A stretch of 64,000 nt of DNA from Pokkaliibacter plantistimulans (GTDB lineage: Bacteria > Pseudomonadota > Gammaproteobacteria > Pseudomonadales > Balneatricaceae), in the NCBI RefSeq assembly GCF_003194385.1, contig NZ_LAPT01000047.1, positions 1 to 64,000 of the forward strand, read 5' to 3'. Shown one piece after another: positions 1 to 9,800 of this stretch. Made by a program: the position numbers and the translations under genes. The notes under the pieces are model-generated. The model ran no database searches. It had not been told where the DNA came from and saw only the letters and a list, made by a program, of their open reading frames with translations. Every line of letters begins with the position of its first letter. Within the stretch, counting starts at the first letter, position 1.

Positions 1-343
1 TCGTTGAAAAACGTTATCGAGGCAGCCGAGACAAGGAAATACCCAAGGGCACAAGAAGCAGGCGAAAAAGCGGAGTTAAGTGAACTAAGTGAGTATTTGA
101 CTCGCTCCGCTCGCCCCTTCTGGGCCATGCTAAAGCACGTTCAGCCTTTGGCTGTGAGCCTGTTTTTGACGCGGTATTCGGCAACGCAGATAGATTATCA
201 ACGGCCAGTCAGCGGGTTATTACGCTACACGTACAACGATAATAAGCCGGAAGGCTAATAGCGGAATGTAGTCTGTGGCTTGATGTGCCTTTGGCATGGC
301 AGGACTACGCAGGAATAAGGCGACAACAACCCTGGGAGGGTTT
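1..343. other. Left-edge region without a confident gene
   Basis: No recognisable gene lies in these 343 bases. One frame is open from base 1 to a stop at 256-258, but it resembles nothing I know. Another frame, open from the left edge to a TGA at 81-83, encodes a very basic tail rich in Arg, Lys and Gly; it could be the last residues of a gene cut by the window edge. The region just before 344 must hold the promoter of the biosynthetic operon, but I cannot point to clear -35 and -10 boxes. No part of an upstream NRPS module is visible, so the assembly line appears to begin at 344. Confidence 0.4.
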
Positions 344-3300
344 ATGCCAGAGTATCGGGCACAGCAGGAAAACGCCGAATTTCCTTTGTCTGCACCGCAG
401 GCAAGCATCTGGAGTGAGTGGATCAACAATCCGGATGCCGCTGATTTTCATATTTGCGAATTTATCGAATTAAACGGCTCTCTGGAGCTGGTCCATTTCC
501 GCGCTGCTATTGAGCAGGCCGACGCGGAAACCGATGCCATGAGCCTGTGCTTCTCTACCGATGCGGGCCGCCCTCTGCTAACTCTGCCAGACAAACGACC
601 TCCGTTCGATTATCTGCTGATTGACCTGAGTGAGACCGCCGACGCTGAGGCATGCGCCTGGCGTGAGCTGGAAAGTGCACGGCGCCAGCCTCTTGATCTG
701 GCCCATGGGCATTCCATGCGCCACCGCCTGATTCGTTTCTCCAGCCAGCGCCACTGGTGGGTGCGCATCTGCCACCACCTGACCTCCGATGCCATGAGCG
801 GTGTGGTGATGTGCCGCCGGGTGGAAGAGCTGTACAACGCGCGCGTACAGGGACAGGAAGTAACGCCCGCTGCCTTTACGTCTTACCGCGAGTTTATCGA
901 GGAAGACCAGCGCTACCCGGACAGCCGTGCCTATCACAGCGCTGTCAGCTACTGGCGTGAGCGCCTGCAGGATGATCAGCCGGTGTCCCGTTTTGCTTCT
1001 GATTCAAGGCAACCCTCAGCCAGCCAGCCGCGTATCTCAGGCCAGCAACACACCTTGCGCTGTCCGCTGCCGGCGGCGCGTTTACAGCAGTTAAAAGGCT
1101 TTGCAGCGCAGCTGGGCTGTTCGTTGTCGATTCTGCTGCAGGCGGTCTATCAACTACTGCTGGCCCGTGAAAATGGTCAGCAGCACTCGGTCTGCTATTC
1201 CCCGGTGATGAATCGCTACGGCCGCAGCGAGCGCGCCATGCCCGGGCTGTTTGCCGTATCGCTGCCGTTTCCACTGGATTGCCAGGATGAGCAGAGCTTT
1301 ACCGAGCTGGTGACGCAGGTATCGCGCCACAAAAAAGCCGATATGCGCCACATGCGTCTGGCGCCGACCCGTATGCGCACGGCAGGTATTGGCCGCGCCA
1401 GCTTTTCCCGGCGCGGTGGCGCTGTCTTTATTGCCAATGATTTTGCCCTGTCACTGGACTTTCATGGTCTGACCACCCGTATCACCAACGCCTATGTGGG
1501 CGCAGTGGACGATGTGGCGCTGGTCTATCTCGGCAACGACATGCATGACCCGGACAGCGAAGCCATGCTGGTTTGGGTCGGTAACCCCTCGGTGCTGTCA
1601 GCACCGCAGATGCAGCGGCTGATCAGCCGTTTTGATGTCCTGCTGGATGCAGCCATGGCGGATCCGCACCGGCCGTTACGTTATCTCTCGGTGCTGGGTA
1701 AAGCTGAGTTGGCTCAGATTCAGCAGTGGGAGCAGGGCGCGGTGGTCGATGCGCGGCTGCTGCATACCTTGCTGCCTGCCCGTATCTGGCAACGCACCAC
1801 CTCCACCCCTGATGCCATTGCTGTGCAATATGCCGGGCAGGGCTACCGCTACCGCTGGCTGGCTGAAAAAGCCGGTGAGCTGGCTGCCCGCTTGCAGCAG
1901 GCCGGAGTGAGCAAGGGCGCACGAGTGGGGCTCTGTACGTCGCCCTGCGCCGAACAGATTGCCGCGGTGCTGGCTATTCTGTCGGTCGGTGCTGCCGTCA
2001 TGCCGCTTGATCCGCAGATGCCCGCAGCACGGCTGGTTGCCATGTTGTCTTTCGCTGAGGCCGATGCGGTTCTGGTCAATGCTGACGGTCAAACCCTGTT
2101 GCAGCAGGCAGGCTGGCAGCAGAAGCTGATTTCCCTTGAGCAGGCGCCTGAATCCCGGGGGGCGCTGACGCAGCCTGTAACGCTGTCCCCCGACGATATT
2201 GCCTTCGTCTATCACACCTCCGGCTCGACCGGGCAGCCCAAGCCGGTGCTGATCCCTCATGGCGCACTGTGCCTCAAGACGCTGAGCATGGCGGAGTTGT
2301 TCGGCTATGGCAGTGATGAGGTGGCCTGCGTGGCTACCTCGATGAATTTCGACCCCTGGATGCAGCAGGTCATGATGGCGCTCAGCCAGGGTGCCACCCT
2401 GTGGCTGGCTGATCGTCTGCTACAGGCAGACCCGGCCGCCTTCTGGCGCGAGGCCGTCACTGCCGGTATGACGCAGCTGAACATGGCACCGACCCAGCTG
2501 GACAGCCTGATGCAGGGCGAGGTGCCGACCGCTGAACTGCAGTTGCGGCGTATCCTGCTGGGCGGTGAAGTGCTGCGGCCTGAGCTGGCTAACCGTTTGC
2601 GTCTGTTACTGGGGGCGCCGGTATGGAATATGTACGGGCCGACCGAAACCACGGTCGATATCACCGGTATTCAGCTCCCGGAGCTGGTGCAGGGTGAGTT
2701 GCCCATTGGCCGGGTCTTACCCGGTGGTGTGGTGCGTGTGCTCAATGCCCAGCGGCAGCGGGTCGCCATTGGCGAAACCGGAGAAATCTGTATCGGTGGT
2801 GTCGGCATGACAGCGGGTTATCTGGCTATGGCCGAGGCTAACCAGCAGCGGTTTATCGATGATCCGTACACCGTAGGTGCCACGCTGTATCGCAGTGGTG
2901 ATCGTGGCTGCTGGAACGAACAGGGTGAGCTGCTCTATCTCGGCCGTGATGATGATCAGGTCAAAGTCCGCGGTCAGCGGATCGAGCTGGCGGAAGTGGA
3001 AGCGCAGTTACACCGCTGTCAGGGAGTAGAGCAGGGCGTGGTCTGGTATCAGGCTGACGCGCAGGGCGGGAGTGTACAGGCGGCGGTTGCAGGGCAGGTG
3101 GCTGAGCGTGAGCTGGTAGCCGAACTGAGCCGTCGACTGCCTGCTGCTGCTGTCCCTACCCAGTATCTGCTGCTTGAGCGCCTGCCATTGATGGCATCCG
3201 GTAAAATCGACCGGCAGCGGCTGAAAGTGCTGCTGGCGGAAAGACAGCGCAGTGCGCTGTCTTCTGCACAACCTGCGCCCGTTGCCCCATCGGCTGCCAG

Positions 3301-6300
3301 CGGGCGTCGCCATACTCTGGAGCAGGCCATTGGCCAGATTTGGGCTGAGCTGCTCAATCAACCTCGTGTTGACCCCACGGCCAACCTGTTTGAAATCGGC
3401 GCTCACTCCTTGCTGGTGCCTCGTGCGCAGGCCCGTATCTCGGCGGTGGCCGGGCGTGAAGTGCGTGCGGTGGAGTTATTCCATCACAGCAGTGTGCGGG
3501 CGCTGGCGGCTTTTCTCAGCGGTGAAGTGCAGGAACCTGCTGCCCCTGCTTTATCCCATACCCACAGTGCAGCCAGCGCCTTATCGGCAAAGGGTGTATC
3601 GGCAAAGGGTGTATCGGCAAAGAGTGTATCGGCAAAGGGTGTATCGGCAAATACAGCTCCGGTAAACGCAGCCGAGCCGATTGCGGTAATCGGTATGGGG
3701 ATGCGTTTCCCCGGTGTGGAGACGCGCGAACAGTTCTGGCAACTGCTGGTCAACGGGCAGGAAGCCATCAGCGATCTGACCGCCGAACATTTCCGGCAAC
3801 TGGGCGCTGATCCTGCTTTGCTTGAGCGGGACAATTTCGTCGCCCGCCATGGTGTGCTGGCAGGTATCGACCAGTTTGATCCGGCGCCTTTCGGGCTGTC
3901 ATTGGCCGAAGCGCGGGAGATGGACCCACAACAACGCCTGCTGCTGGAAGTAGCGAAGGCTGCGCTGGAGGATGCCTGCTGCGATCCGCAGCGTGATGGC
4001 CCGGTAGGCACCTATGTGGGGACCGGCTTTGCCACCTATATGCTCGATCTGCTGTCGCCGGGGATCCGCTTGACGGCCAATGCAGATCGTTATGCGGTCT
4101 CGCTGGGTAACGACAAGGACTACGCCGCAACACGGCTGGCCTACAAGCTGGGGCTGACCGGCCCTGCGGTTGCGGTTTCTACGGCCTGTTCTACCGGGCT
4201 GGTCAGCGTGGCACTGGCCACACAGGCACTGCGCAGTGGCCAGTGCCGGGTGGCGCTGGCTGGCGGTGCATCCTTCGGCTTCAGTCTGGCTGGCGGGTTT
4301 CAGTACGTCGCCGGGGGCATTGGCTCCCGTAGCGGGCACTGCCGTCCGTTTGACCAGCAGGCCGATGGCACCATTGGTGCCAGTGGCGCAGGGGTGGTGC
4401 TGTTGAAACGACTGAGTGATGCCATGGCCGATGGCGACACCATTCATGGCGTTATTCGCGGCATCGGCCTCAGTAATGATGGCGCGGCCAAGGCCGCCTT
4501 TACCGCCCCCAGTGTCAGCGGTCAGGTGCAAGCGATTCGTCATGCCCTGCAGGACGCTGACGTGGCACCCGACAGCATCGGCTATGTGGAGGGGCACGGC
4601 ACTGGTACGGCACTGGGTGACCCTATCGAGGTGGAAGGGCTCAATCTGGCCTATGGACAAAGCGAGCAACCTGCGTGGCTTGGCTCGGTCAAAGGCAATC
4701 TGGGCCATCTGGATGCCGCATCGGGAATTGCCAGCCTGATCAAGGTTTTGCTCAGTCTGGAGCAGGGCACCGTACCACCCACCTGCCATTTCACTGTGGC
4801 CAATCCGCATATTCCGTTTGCTGAAGGGCGATTCCGTGTCAACGACCAGCCGCAACCCTGGCCGGTGCAGCAAGGGCAGCGACGGGCGGGGGTCAGCAAT
4901 TTCGGTGTGGGCGGCACCAATGTGCATGTGATTGTTGAGCAGGCACCGCAGCCTGCTGCTGCCCATGATCAGCACAATGGGGACATCGACCATACCTGTC
5001 TGGTGCCCCTTTCGGCGGCCTCGGCAACGGCGTTGACCCAGCACTGTCTGGCACTGGCTGACCATCTTGAGGCGCTTGCGGAACAAGGCAAGGCAGTGCC
5101 CGCGCTGGCGGACATGGCGCTCAGCCTGTCGGTACGGCCATCGCTGTCTTACCGACACAGCATTGTGGCGAGTGATCTGCCACAGGCTGCTCAGCAGCTG
5201 CGCCAGCTGGCGACCACCTCGGTGAGCCGCGCGGATGGTCACAGCCAGCCTCTGGCATTGCTGTTTCCCGGTCAGGGGGCGCAGCAGCCGGGTATGGCCA
5301 GAGAGCTTTACCAGCAGCAGCCGGAATTTCGCCAGTGGCTGGATCAGGCCTGCCAGCATCTGTTGCAGCAGCCAGACAATCAGCACCTGCAGCCGTTGAA
5401 AACGCTGCTGCTGGCCGACCCGGATGAGAGTGAGGCGGCGCGGCAACTGGCGGATACCGCCCTGACCCAGCCCGCGCTGTTTATTGTCGAGTACGGTATT
5501 GCCCGGCTGCTGTGCCAGTGGGGCTTGCAGCCGGTCGCCTTGCTGGGTCACAGCATCGGTGAATACGCAGCAGCGGCGCTGGCAGGGGTGATGTCTGCCA
5601 CGGATGCTCTGGATCTGGTGGCCGCCCGTGGTCGGCTGATGGCCTCGGCACCGGCCGGTGCCATGCTGGCCCTGTCGATGGCCGAAGCTGATGTACAGCA
5701 ACTGCTGACGGAAGCCGGCTCATCGCTGTCCATTGCCGCGCTCAATGGCCCACGCCAGTGTGTGGTATCGGGTTCTGTCGCGGCGATGGAGCAGTTTGAG
5801 CAGGCGTTGCAGCAGCGTGCCATCAACGGCAAGCGGCTGGCGGTTTCTCACGGTTTTCACTCGGCGCAGATGGACACGGTGCTGGATGCCTTCCGTCAGC
5901 GGGTAGCCAGTGTGCAGCTCAGCCCGCCTGCTATTGCCATCGCTTCCAACCTTACCGGCAACTGGCTGACCGATGCAGACGCCACCGATCCTGACTACTG
6001 GGTACGGCATCTGCGTGGCACGGTGCGTTATGCCGATGATATTGCCTGCTTGCAAACCCTTGGCCCGCTGCAGCTGCTGGAGTGTGGTCCGGGCATGACG
6101 GCAGCGCGTCTGGCTCAGGCCAATGGGGTGCCAGCCGCACAGGTACTGGCCAGCCAGCCACTGGGTAGCCCCGCGGGTCAGCCTTCACGCCGGGCCGGGC
6201 GTGCTGCTCTGCTGAGTGCCGTCGGTCAGCTGTGGAACAACGGGCTGCTACCGGACTGGCAGGCAGTGCATGGCCGTCAGCACTGGCAACGTACGCCGCT

Positions 6301-6889
6301 GCCTACCTATCGCTATGCCCGGCAACGTTGCTGGGTGGAGACCCCGGCGCTGCCAGCGGACCGCATCGCCTCCGTAACAGTGGCAGCTTCGGGTAAAGTG
6401 GCAACGCCGGGTAAAGTGGCAAACCCGAGCACACTGGTAAATCAGCACAATATGACAAGCCCGAATGTGGCGACCCCAATGTCATTCTGGGGCGGCGTTG
6501 TCCCCACACCCGCGCAGTCGGCGGGCACTTCCACCGTGGTTACCCCACTGAATTCTGCCAACGCTGATCTGTCGCAACAGGTGCTGACGATCTGGCGTGA
6601 GATGTTTGGCCGAGATGATATTCAGGCTGAGGATGATTTCTTTGTGCTGGGTGGCGACTCGTTACTGGCCGTGCGGCTGGTATCACGTCTGCAGAGCGAA
6701 CTGGGGTGTGATATTTCCACCGCGGTCATGCTTGACTGCCAGACACCTGCCGCGCTGGTGGCGTGGCTTGAGTCTCATGCTGTTACGCCCTCTGCGCCCC
6801 CGACACCGATTGCCCCTGTTTTTGCTGTGCCTGCCAAGGAGCCGGTAGTGAATCAACAAATTTCCCACCGTGAGGAGGGTGTACTGTGA
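344..6889 (+). CDS. Hybrid NRPS-PKS, C-A-T-KS-AT-ACP
   Basis: First protein of the assembly line, 2181 residues. Domain order: condensation (about 8-430, HHLTSDA at 144-150), adenylation (about 476-966, TSGSTG from 625), T domain (IGAHS, carrier Ser1022), ketosynthase (about 1111-1540; triad C1282, H1418, H1455), acyltransferase (about 1640-1950; GHSIGE with S1737, and HGFHS around H1839, the malonyl-CoA type) and ACP (GGDS, S2106). It should load one amino acid and extend it with one malonate; no KR follows, so a beta-keto group is expected. My reading of the A-domain code is DPMNLGMVDK, which I cannot assign. The A3 core reads PKP instead of PKG. A leading C domain with no module before it suggests a lipo-initiating starter C domain (inference). 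ATG at 344 is chosen over the in-frame ATG at 296 because GGGAGGG sits just before it. The stop overlaps the next gene. Confidence 0.93.
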   Translation: MPEYRAQQENAEFPLSAPQASIWSEWINNPDAADFHICEFIELNGSLELVHFRAAIEQADAETDAMSLCFSTDAGRPLLTLPDKRPPFDYLLIDLSETADAEACAWRELESARRQPLDLAHGHSMRHRLIRFSSQRHWWVRICHHLTSDAMSGVVMCRRVEELYNARVQGQEVTPAAFTSYREFIEEDQRYPDSRAYHSAVSYWRERLQDDQPVSRFASDSRQPSASQPRISGQQHTLRCPLPAARLQQLKGFAAQLGCSLSILLQAVYQLLLARENGQQHSVCYSPVMNRYGRSERAMPGLFAVSLPFPLDCQDEQSFTELVTQVSRHKKADMRHMRLAPTRMRTAGIGRASFSRRGGAVFIANDFALSLDFHGLTTRITNAYVGAVDDVALVYLGNDMHDPDSEAMLVWVGNPSVLSAPQMQRLISRFDVLLDAAMADPHRPLRYLSVLGKAELAQIQQWEQGAVVDARLLHTLLPARIWQRTTSTPDAIAVQYAGQGYRYRWLAEKAGELAARLQQAGVSKGARVGLCTSPCAEQIAAVLAILSVGAAVMPLDPQMPAARLVAMLSFAEADAVLVNADGQTLLQQAGWQQKLISLEQAPESRGALTQPVTLSPDDIAFVYHTSGSTGQPKPVLIPHGALCLKTLSMAELFGYGSDEVACVATSMNFDPWMQQVMMALSQGATLWLADRLLQADPAAFWREAVTAGMTQLNMAPTQLDSLMQGEVPTAELQLRRILLGGEVLRPELANRLRLLLGAPVWNMYGPTETTVDITGIQLPELVQGELPIGRVLPGGVVRVLNAQRQRVAIGETGEICIGGVGMTAGYLAMAEANQQRFIDDPYTVGATLYRSGDRGCWNEQGELLYLGRDDDQVKVRGQRIELAEVEAQLHRCQGVEQGVVWYQADAQGGSVQAAVAGQVAERELVAELSRRLPAAAVPTQYLLLERLPLMASGKIDRQRLKVLLAERQRSALSSAQPAPVAPSAASGRRHTLEQAIGQIWAELLNQPRVDPTANLFEIGAHSLLVPRAQARISAVAGREVRAVELFHHSSVRALAAFLSGEVQEPAAPALSHTHSAASALSAKGVSAKGVSAKSVSAKGVSANTAPVNAAEPIAVIGMGMRFPGVETREQFWQLLVNGQEAISDLTAEHFRQLGADPALLERDNFVARHGVLAGIDQFDPAPFGLSLAEAREMDPQQRLLLEVAKAALEDACCDPQRDGPVGTYVGTGFATYMLDLLSPGIRLTANADRYAVSLGNDKDYAATRLAYKLGLTGPAVAVSTACSTGLVSVALATQALRSGQCRVALAGGASFGFSLAGGFQYVAGGIGSRSGHCRPFDQQADGTIGASGAGVVLLKRLSDAMADGDTIHGVIRGIGLSNDGAAKAAFTAPSVSGQVQAIRHALQDADVAPDSIGYVEGHGTGTALGDPIEVEGLNLAYGQSEQPAWLGSVKGNLGHLDAASGIASLIKVLLSLEQGTVPPTCHFTVANPHIPFAEGRFRVNDQPQPWPVQQGQRRAGVSNFGVGGTNVHVIVEQAPQPAAAHDQHNGDIDHTCLVPLSAASATALTQHCLALADHLEALAEQGKAVPALADMALSLSVRPSLSYRHSIVASDLPQAAQQLRQLATTSVSRADGHSQPLALLFPGQGAQQPGMARELYQQQPEFRQWLDQACQHLLQQPDNQHLQPLKTLLLADPDESEAARQLADTALTQPALFIVEYGIARLLCQWGLQPVALLGHSIGEYAAAALAGVMSATDALDLVAARGRLMASAPAGAMLALSMAEADVQQLLTEAGSSLSIAALNGPRQCVVSGSVAAMEQFEQALQQRAINGKRLAVSHGFHSAQMDTVLDAFRQRVASVQLSPPAIAIASNLTGNWLTDADATDPDYWVRHLRGTVRYADDIACLQTLGPLQLLECGPGMTAARLAQANGVPAAQVLASQPLGSPAGQPSRRAGRAALLSAVGQLWNNGLLPDWQAVHGRQHWQRTPLPTYRYARQRCWVETPALPADRIASVTVAASGKVATPGKVANPSTLVNQHNMTSPNVATPMSFWGGVVPTPAQSAGTSTVVTPLNSANADLSQQVLTIWREMFGRDDIQAEDDFFVLGGDSLLAVRLVSRLQSELGCDISTAVMLDCQTPAALVAWLESHAVTPSAPPTPIAPVFAVPAKEPVVNQQISHREEGVL
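3584..3652 (+). repeat. 15-base tandem repeat in T-KS linker
   Basis: Four full 15-base units of the type TCGGCAAAGGGTGTA (the third has one change) and a partial fifth lie between the T domain and the ketosynthase of the first synthetase. They encode SAKGV, SAKGV, SAKSV, SAKGV, SAN. The array stays in frame and makes a flexible Ser/Ala/Lys linker. A looser repeat of VA-x-x-GK units lies in the linker before the last ACP (about 6380-6430). Confidence 0.9.
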
Positions 6890-9800
6890 GCGAGACAACC
6901 CGTCATCTGTCACGCTTTTTGTCTGCTGAGGTATTGCTGCAGCATCTGCGTAGTCTGGATATCCAGCTCAGTGTCAGCGCAGGCAAGGATCTGCGCTTCA
7001 GTGCCCCCGAAGGTGTTTTTACCGATGAGCTGAAAGAAGCGGTACGGCTGCATAAAGCCGATCTGATTCAACTCCTGAGTGATCAGTCTTCCACGCCCGC
7101 CGTGCCATTCGGCACAGACAGCCGTGCGGCAGCGGCAGCGAACCCTACTGAACGGCAGCACGTCTGCCTGCAGGCGCAGCAGTGTGACCTCAGTCAGGTG
7201 CAGCTGCATGTCAGCCAGCGTGACTTGCCCGCTGGCTGGGCAGGCATCGATATTGTCGGTGAACTGCCCAATGAGCTGCTCAGTCAGGCGCTGCAGCAGG
7301 CCGGACATGCAGGCATCAATACCTGCCTGAATATCGCTGCGATGGTGGGCGCTGCCCGGGAAGATATTCTGCAGCGTTTTATCCAGACCTCGCTGACGGA
7401 CAGCAGCAAAGTGCTGCTGATTCGCCTGTCGGAAACCGTGCAGCTGTTGCTGCTGAGTAGCACCGGTGCCTCTGCTGAGCATCTGGTCAATACCTTGTCG
7501 CAGTGGCTGGGTGGCAACGTATCAACGAGTGCCCCAGGCTGGGAATGTGAGTTTGCTATTCATCCGGCTATCGAAGGGCAGTGGCTGGCACGGCGCGATG
7601 CCCCCGGCAGCCAGACCTATACCGTCAGTTTTGTTATCCCCCTTGCCGCACTGGGTGTGGCCGACTGGAGCCTGGCCAGCCCGGCACAGCGGCAACTGGT
7701 AGAGCAGGCGCTGGGGTTTGTTATTGAGCGCCATCAGGCGTTGCGCAGCAGTTTCGTTGAGCGTGATGGTCAGGTACTGCAGCGTGTGTGGCCTGTGGCC
7801 CAGTTACTGCAGCAGGATGCCAACCGCATTCGTGAGGTCGCCGAGATTGTCGAACTGGCCGAGCCGGTGTTTGACCTTGGCGTCCCTCCGCTGATCCGTT
7901 TTGGTATGAACTCAGGTCAGCCTGATCTGTTGCTGGTGGTTGCTGATCACCTGATGTTCGATGGCTGGTCGATAGGCATTCTCAAAGCGGAACTGACCGC
8001 GCTGCTGAATAACCAGCCGTTGCCGGAGGCTGGCTCGCTGCAGCAGCTGAGCGGCAATGCGCGACAGGCGCTAACTGGTGAAACGGGCATAGAGTTGCAG
8101 CAGTACTGGCTGTCAGCCATGCAGACCGTCAGCACACCCCTGTTCAGTGATCCCGATCTGCTGACCGGGCAAGCCGTCGCAGGGCGACGTCGCCTGCTGG
8201 TTTTACCTGAATCCACACTGAGCGCATTACGTCAGCTGACCCGGGTGGGCGAAGGTGGCACGTTGGCCATGGTGTGGAATGCCATGGTGGTTGCGGTGTT
8301 GTCCCGTTACAAGGACAGCGACAGTGGTGTCACGCTCGGCCAGCCCTTCTCGGGCAGGACTGCCCGTGAGCAGCAGGGGGTCATTGGCTGTTTCGTCAAC
8401 GTATTGCCGCTGCGGCTGGCGCATCCGGGGGAGTGGCCCTTTGCGCAGCTGCTCAGCGAAGTACGTCGTTGCATGAGCGGTGCGCTCAATCATCAGCAGT
8501 ATCCTCTGGCGCAGTTGATGATGGCCCTGGCGACCGAACAGGGCGGGCAGCAAGGGCAAAATGTGTTCGACTGCGTGGCGCAGGTGGAAGAAGCCGAAGC
8601 CATGCCGAAAGAGGCTGATGAGCAGTTTGGTGCCGGTAAGTTTCCGCTGATGCTGGGGCTGCTGCGCTACCGGGAACAAGGGCAGGAGCGGGCCACTATC
8701 GCTGCCGAGTTTGACCGTCACCGGTATGGTGAGGTCTGGGTGCAGCGCCTGCTGGAGCAACTGTGCTGCCTGATTGAGGCGGTAGCAGCGGCACCGGAGC
8801 AGAAACTTGCCAGCCTGAATGCCCTGCCACTTATACAGCTACAACAGTTACAGCAGTTTGCCTCGCTACCGTCACGGTTATATCCCCGTGAACAGGGGTT
8901 AGCGTCTTTACTGCATCAGGCCATGGAGCGCTGGCCGCACCGTGCAGCGCTGAGTGATGAAAGCCACAGCCTGAGTTTTGCTGAGCTGCAGCAGCAGGTG
9001 GAATGTGTCGCGGCATTGCTGCAACAGCGCGGAGTGCAAGCCGGTGACGTGGTGGCGCTGGCCATGGCCCGCACACCGCAGGCCATCGTAGCGACACTGG
9101 CTATCAACTGGATCGGTGCCGTTTATCTGCCGCTGGACAAGGCCATGTCGGCCACGGCAGCGCTGCCCTTGTTGCAGCAGGCCGAGTGTCGCCTGCTGCT
9201 GGTGGATGAGTCCCGTGTGGCTGCGATGACTGAGCTGGCGGATCAACTGCCGCTGTTACTGGTGAACGAACCGTCACTAACGCCGTCTGCCGAACCGGTC
9301 AAGCCGGTTTATCGTCATGGTGAAGATGCGGCCTATATTCTGTTTACATCCGGCTCCACCGGCGAACCCAAGGGCGTCGTGGTGCCACAGCGGGCGGTCG
9401 CCCGGCTGGTGATGAACACCGATTTGCCCGGCATCAGCGAGGCCGACTTTGCCGACGGCGAGGCCATGGCACAGGCAGGCTCGCTGGGCTTTGATGCCGC
9501 CACGCTGGAAATCTGGGGGGCATTGCTGAACGGTGGCCGTGTCCATGTGCTGGATGATGAGACGCTGTTTGATCCCACGGCATTTGGTGCGTGCCTGAGT
9601 CAGCACAACATCCGGGTGATGTGGCTAACCGCCAGCCTGTTCAATCGCATGGCCGATGAGCAGCCGGAGGTGTTCCGGCCGCTGCGGGTACTGATGACCG
9701 GTGGCGAAACTCTGAGCCCTGAGCATGTCCGCAAGGTGATGCAGGCGTGCCCGGCACTGCAGCTGCTCAACGGCTATGGCCCGACCGAGAATACCACCTT

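Noticed and set aside
4..258. 84-codon frame at the left edge
   Set aside because: No family likeness, no ribosome-binding site visible, and the window edge prevents judging upstream sequence.
3899..5701. 600-codon minus-strand frame inside the first synthetase
   Set aside because: It is a mirror of the GC-rich KS-AT coding sequence; the plus strand has full domain matches and this frame has none.
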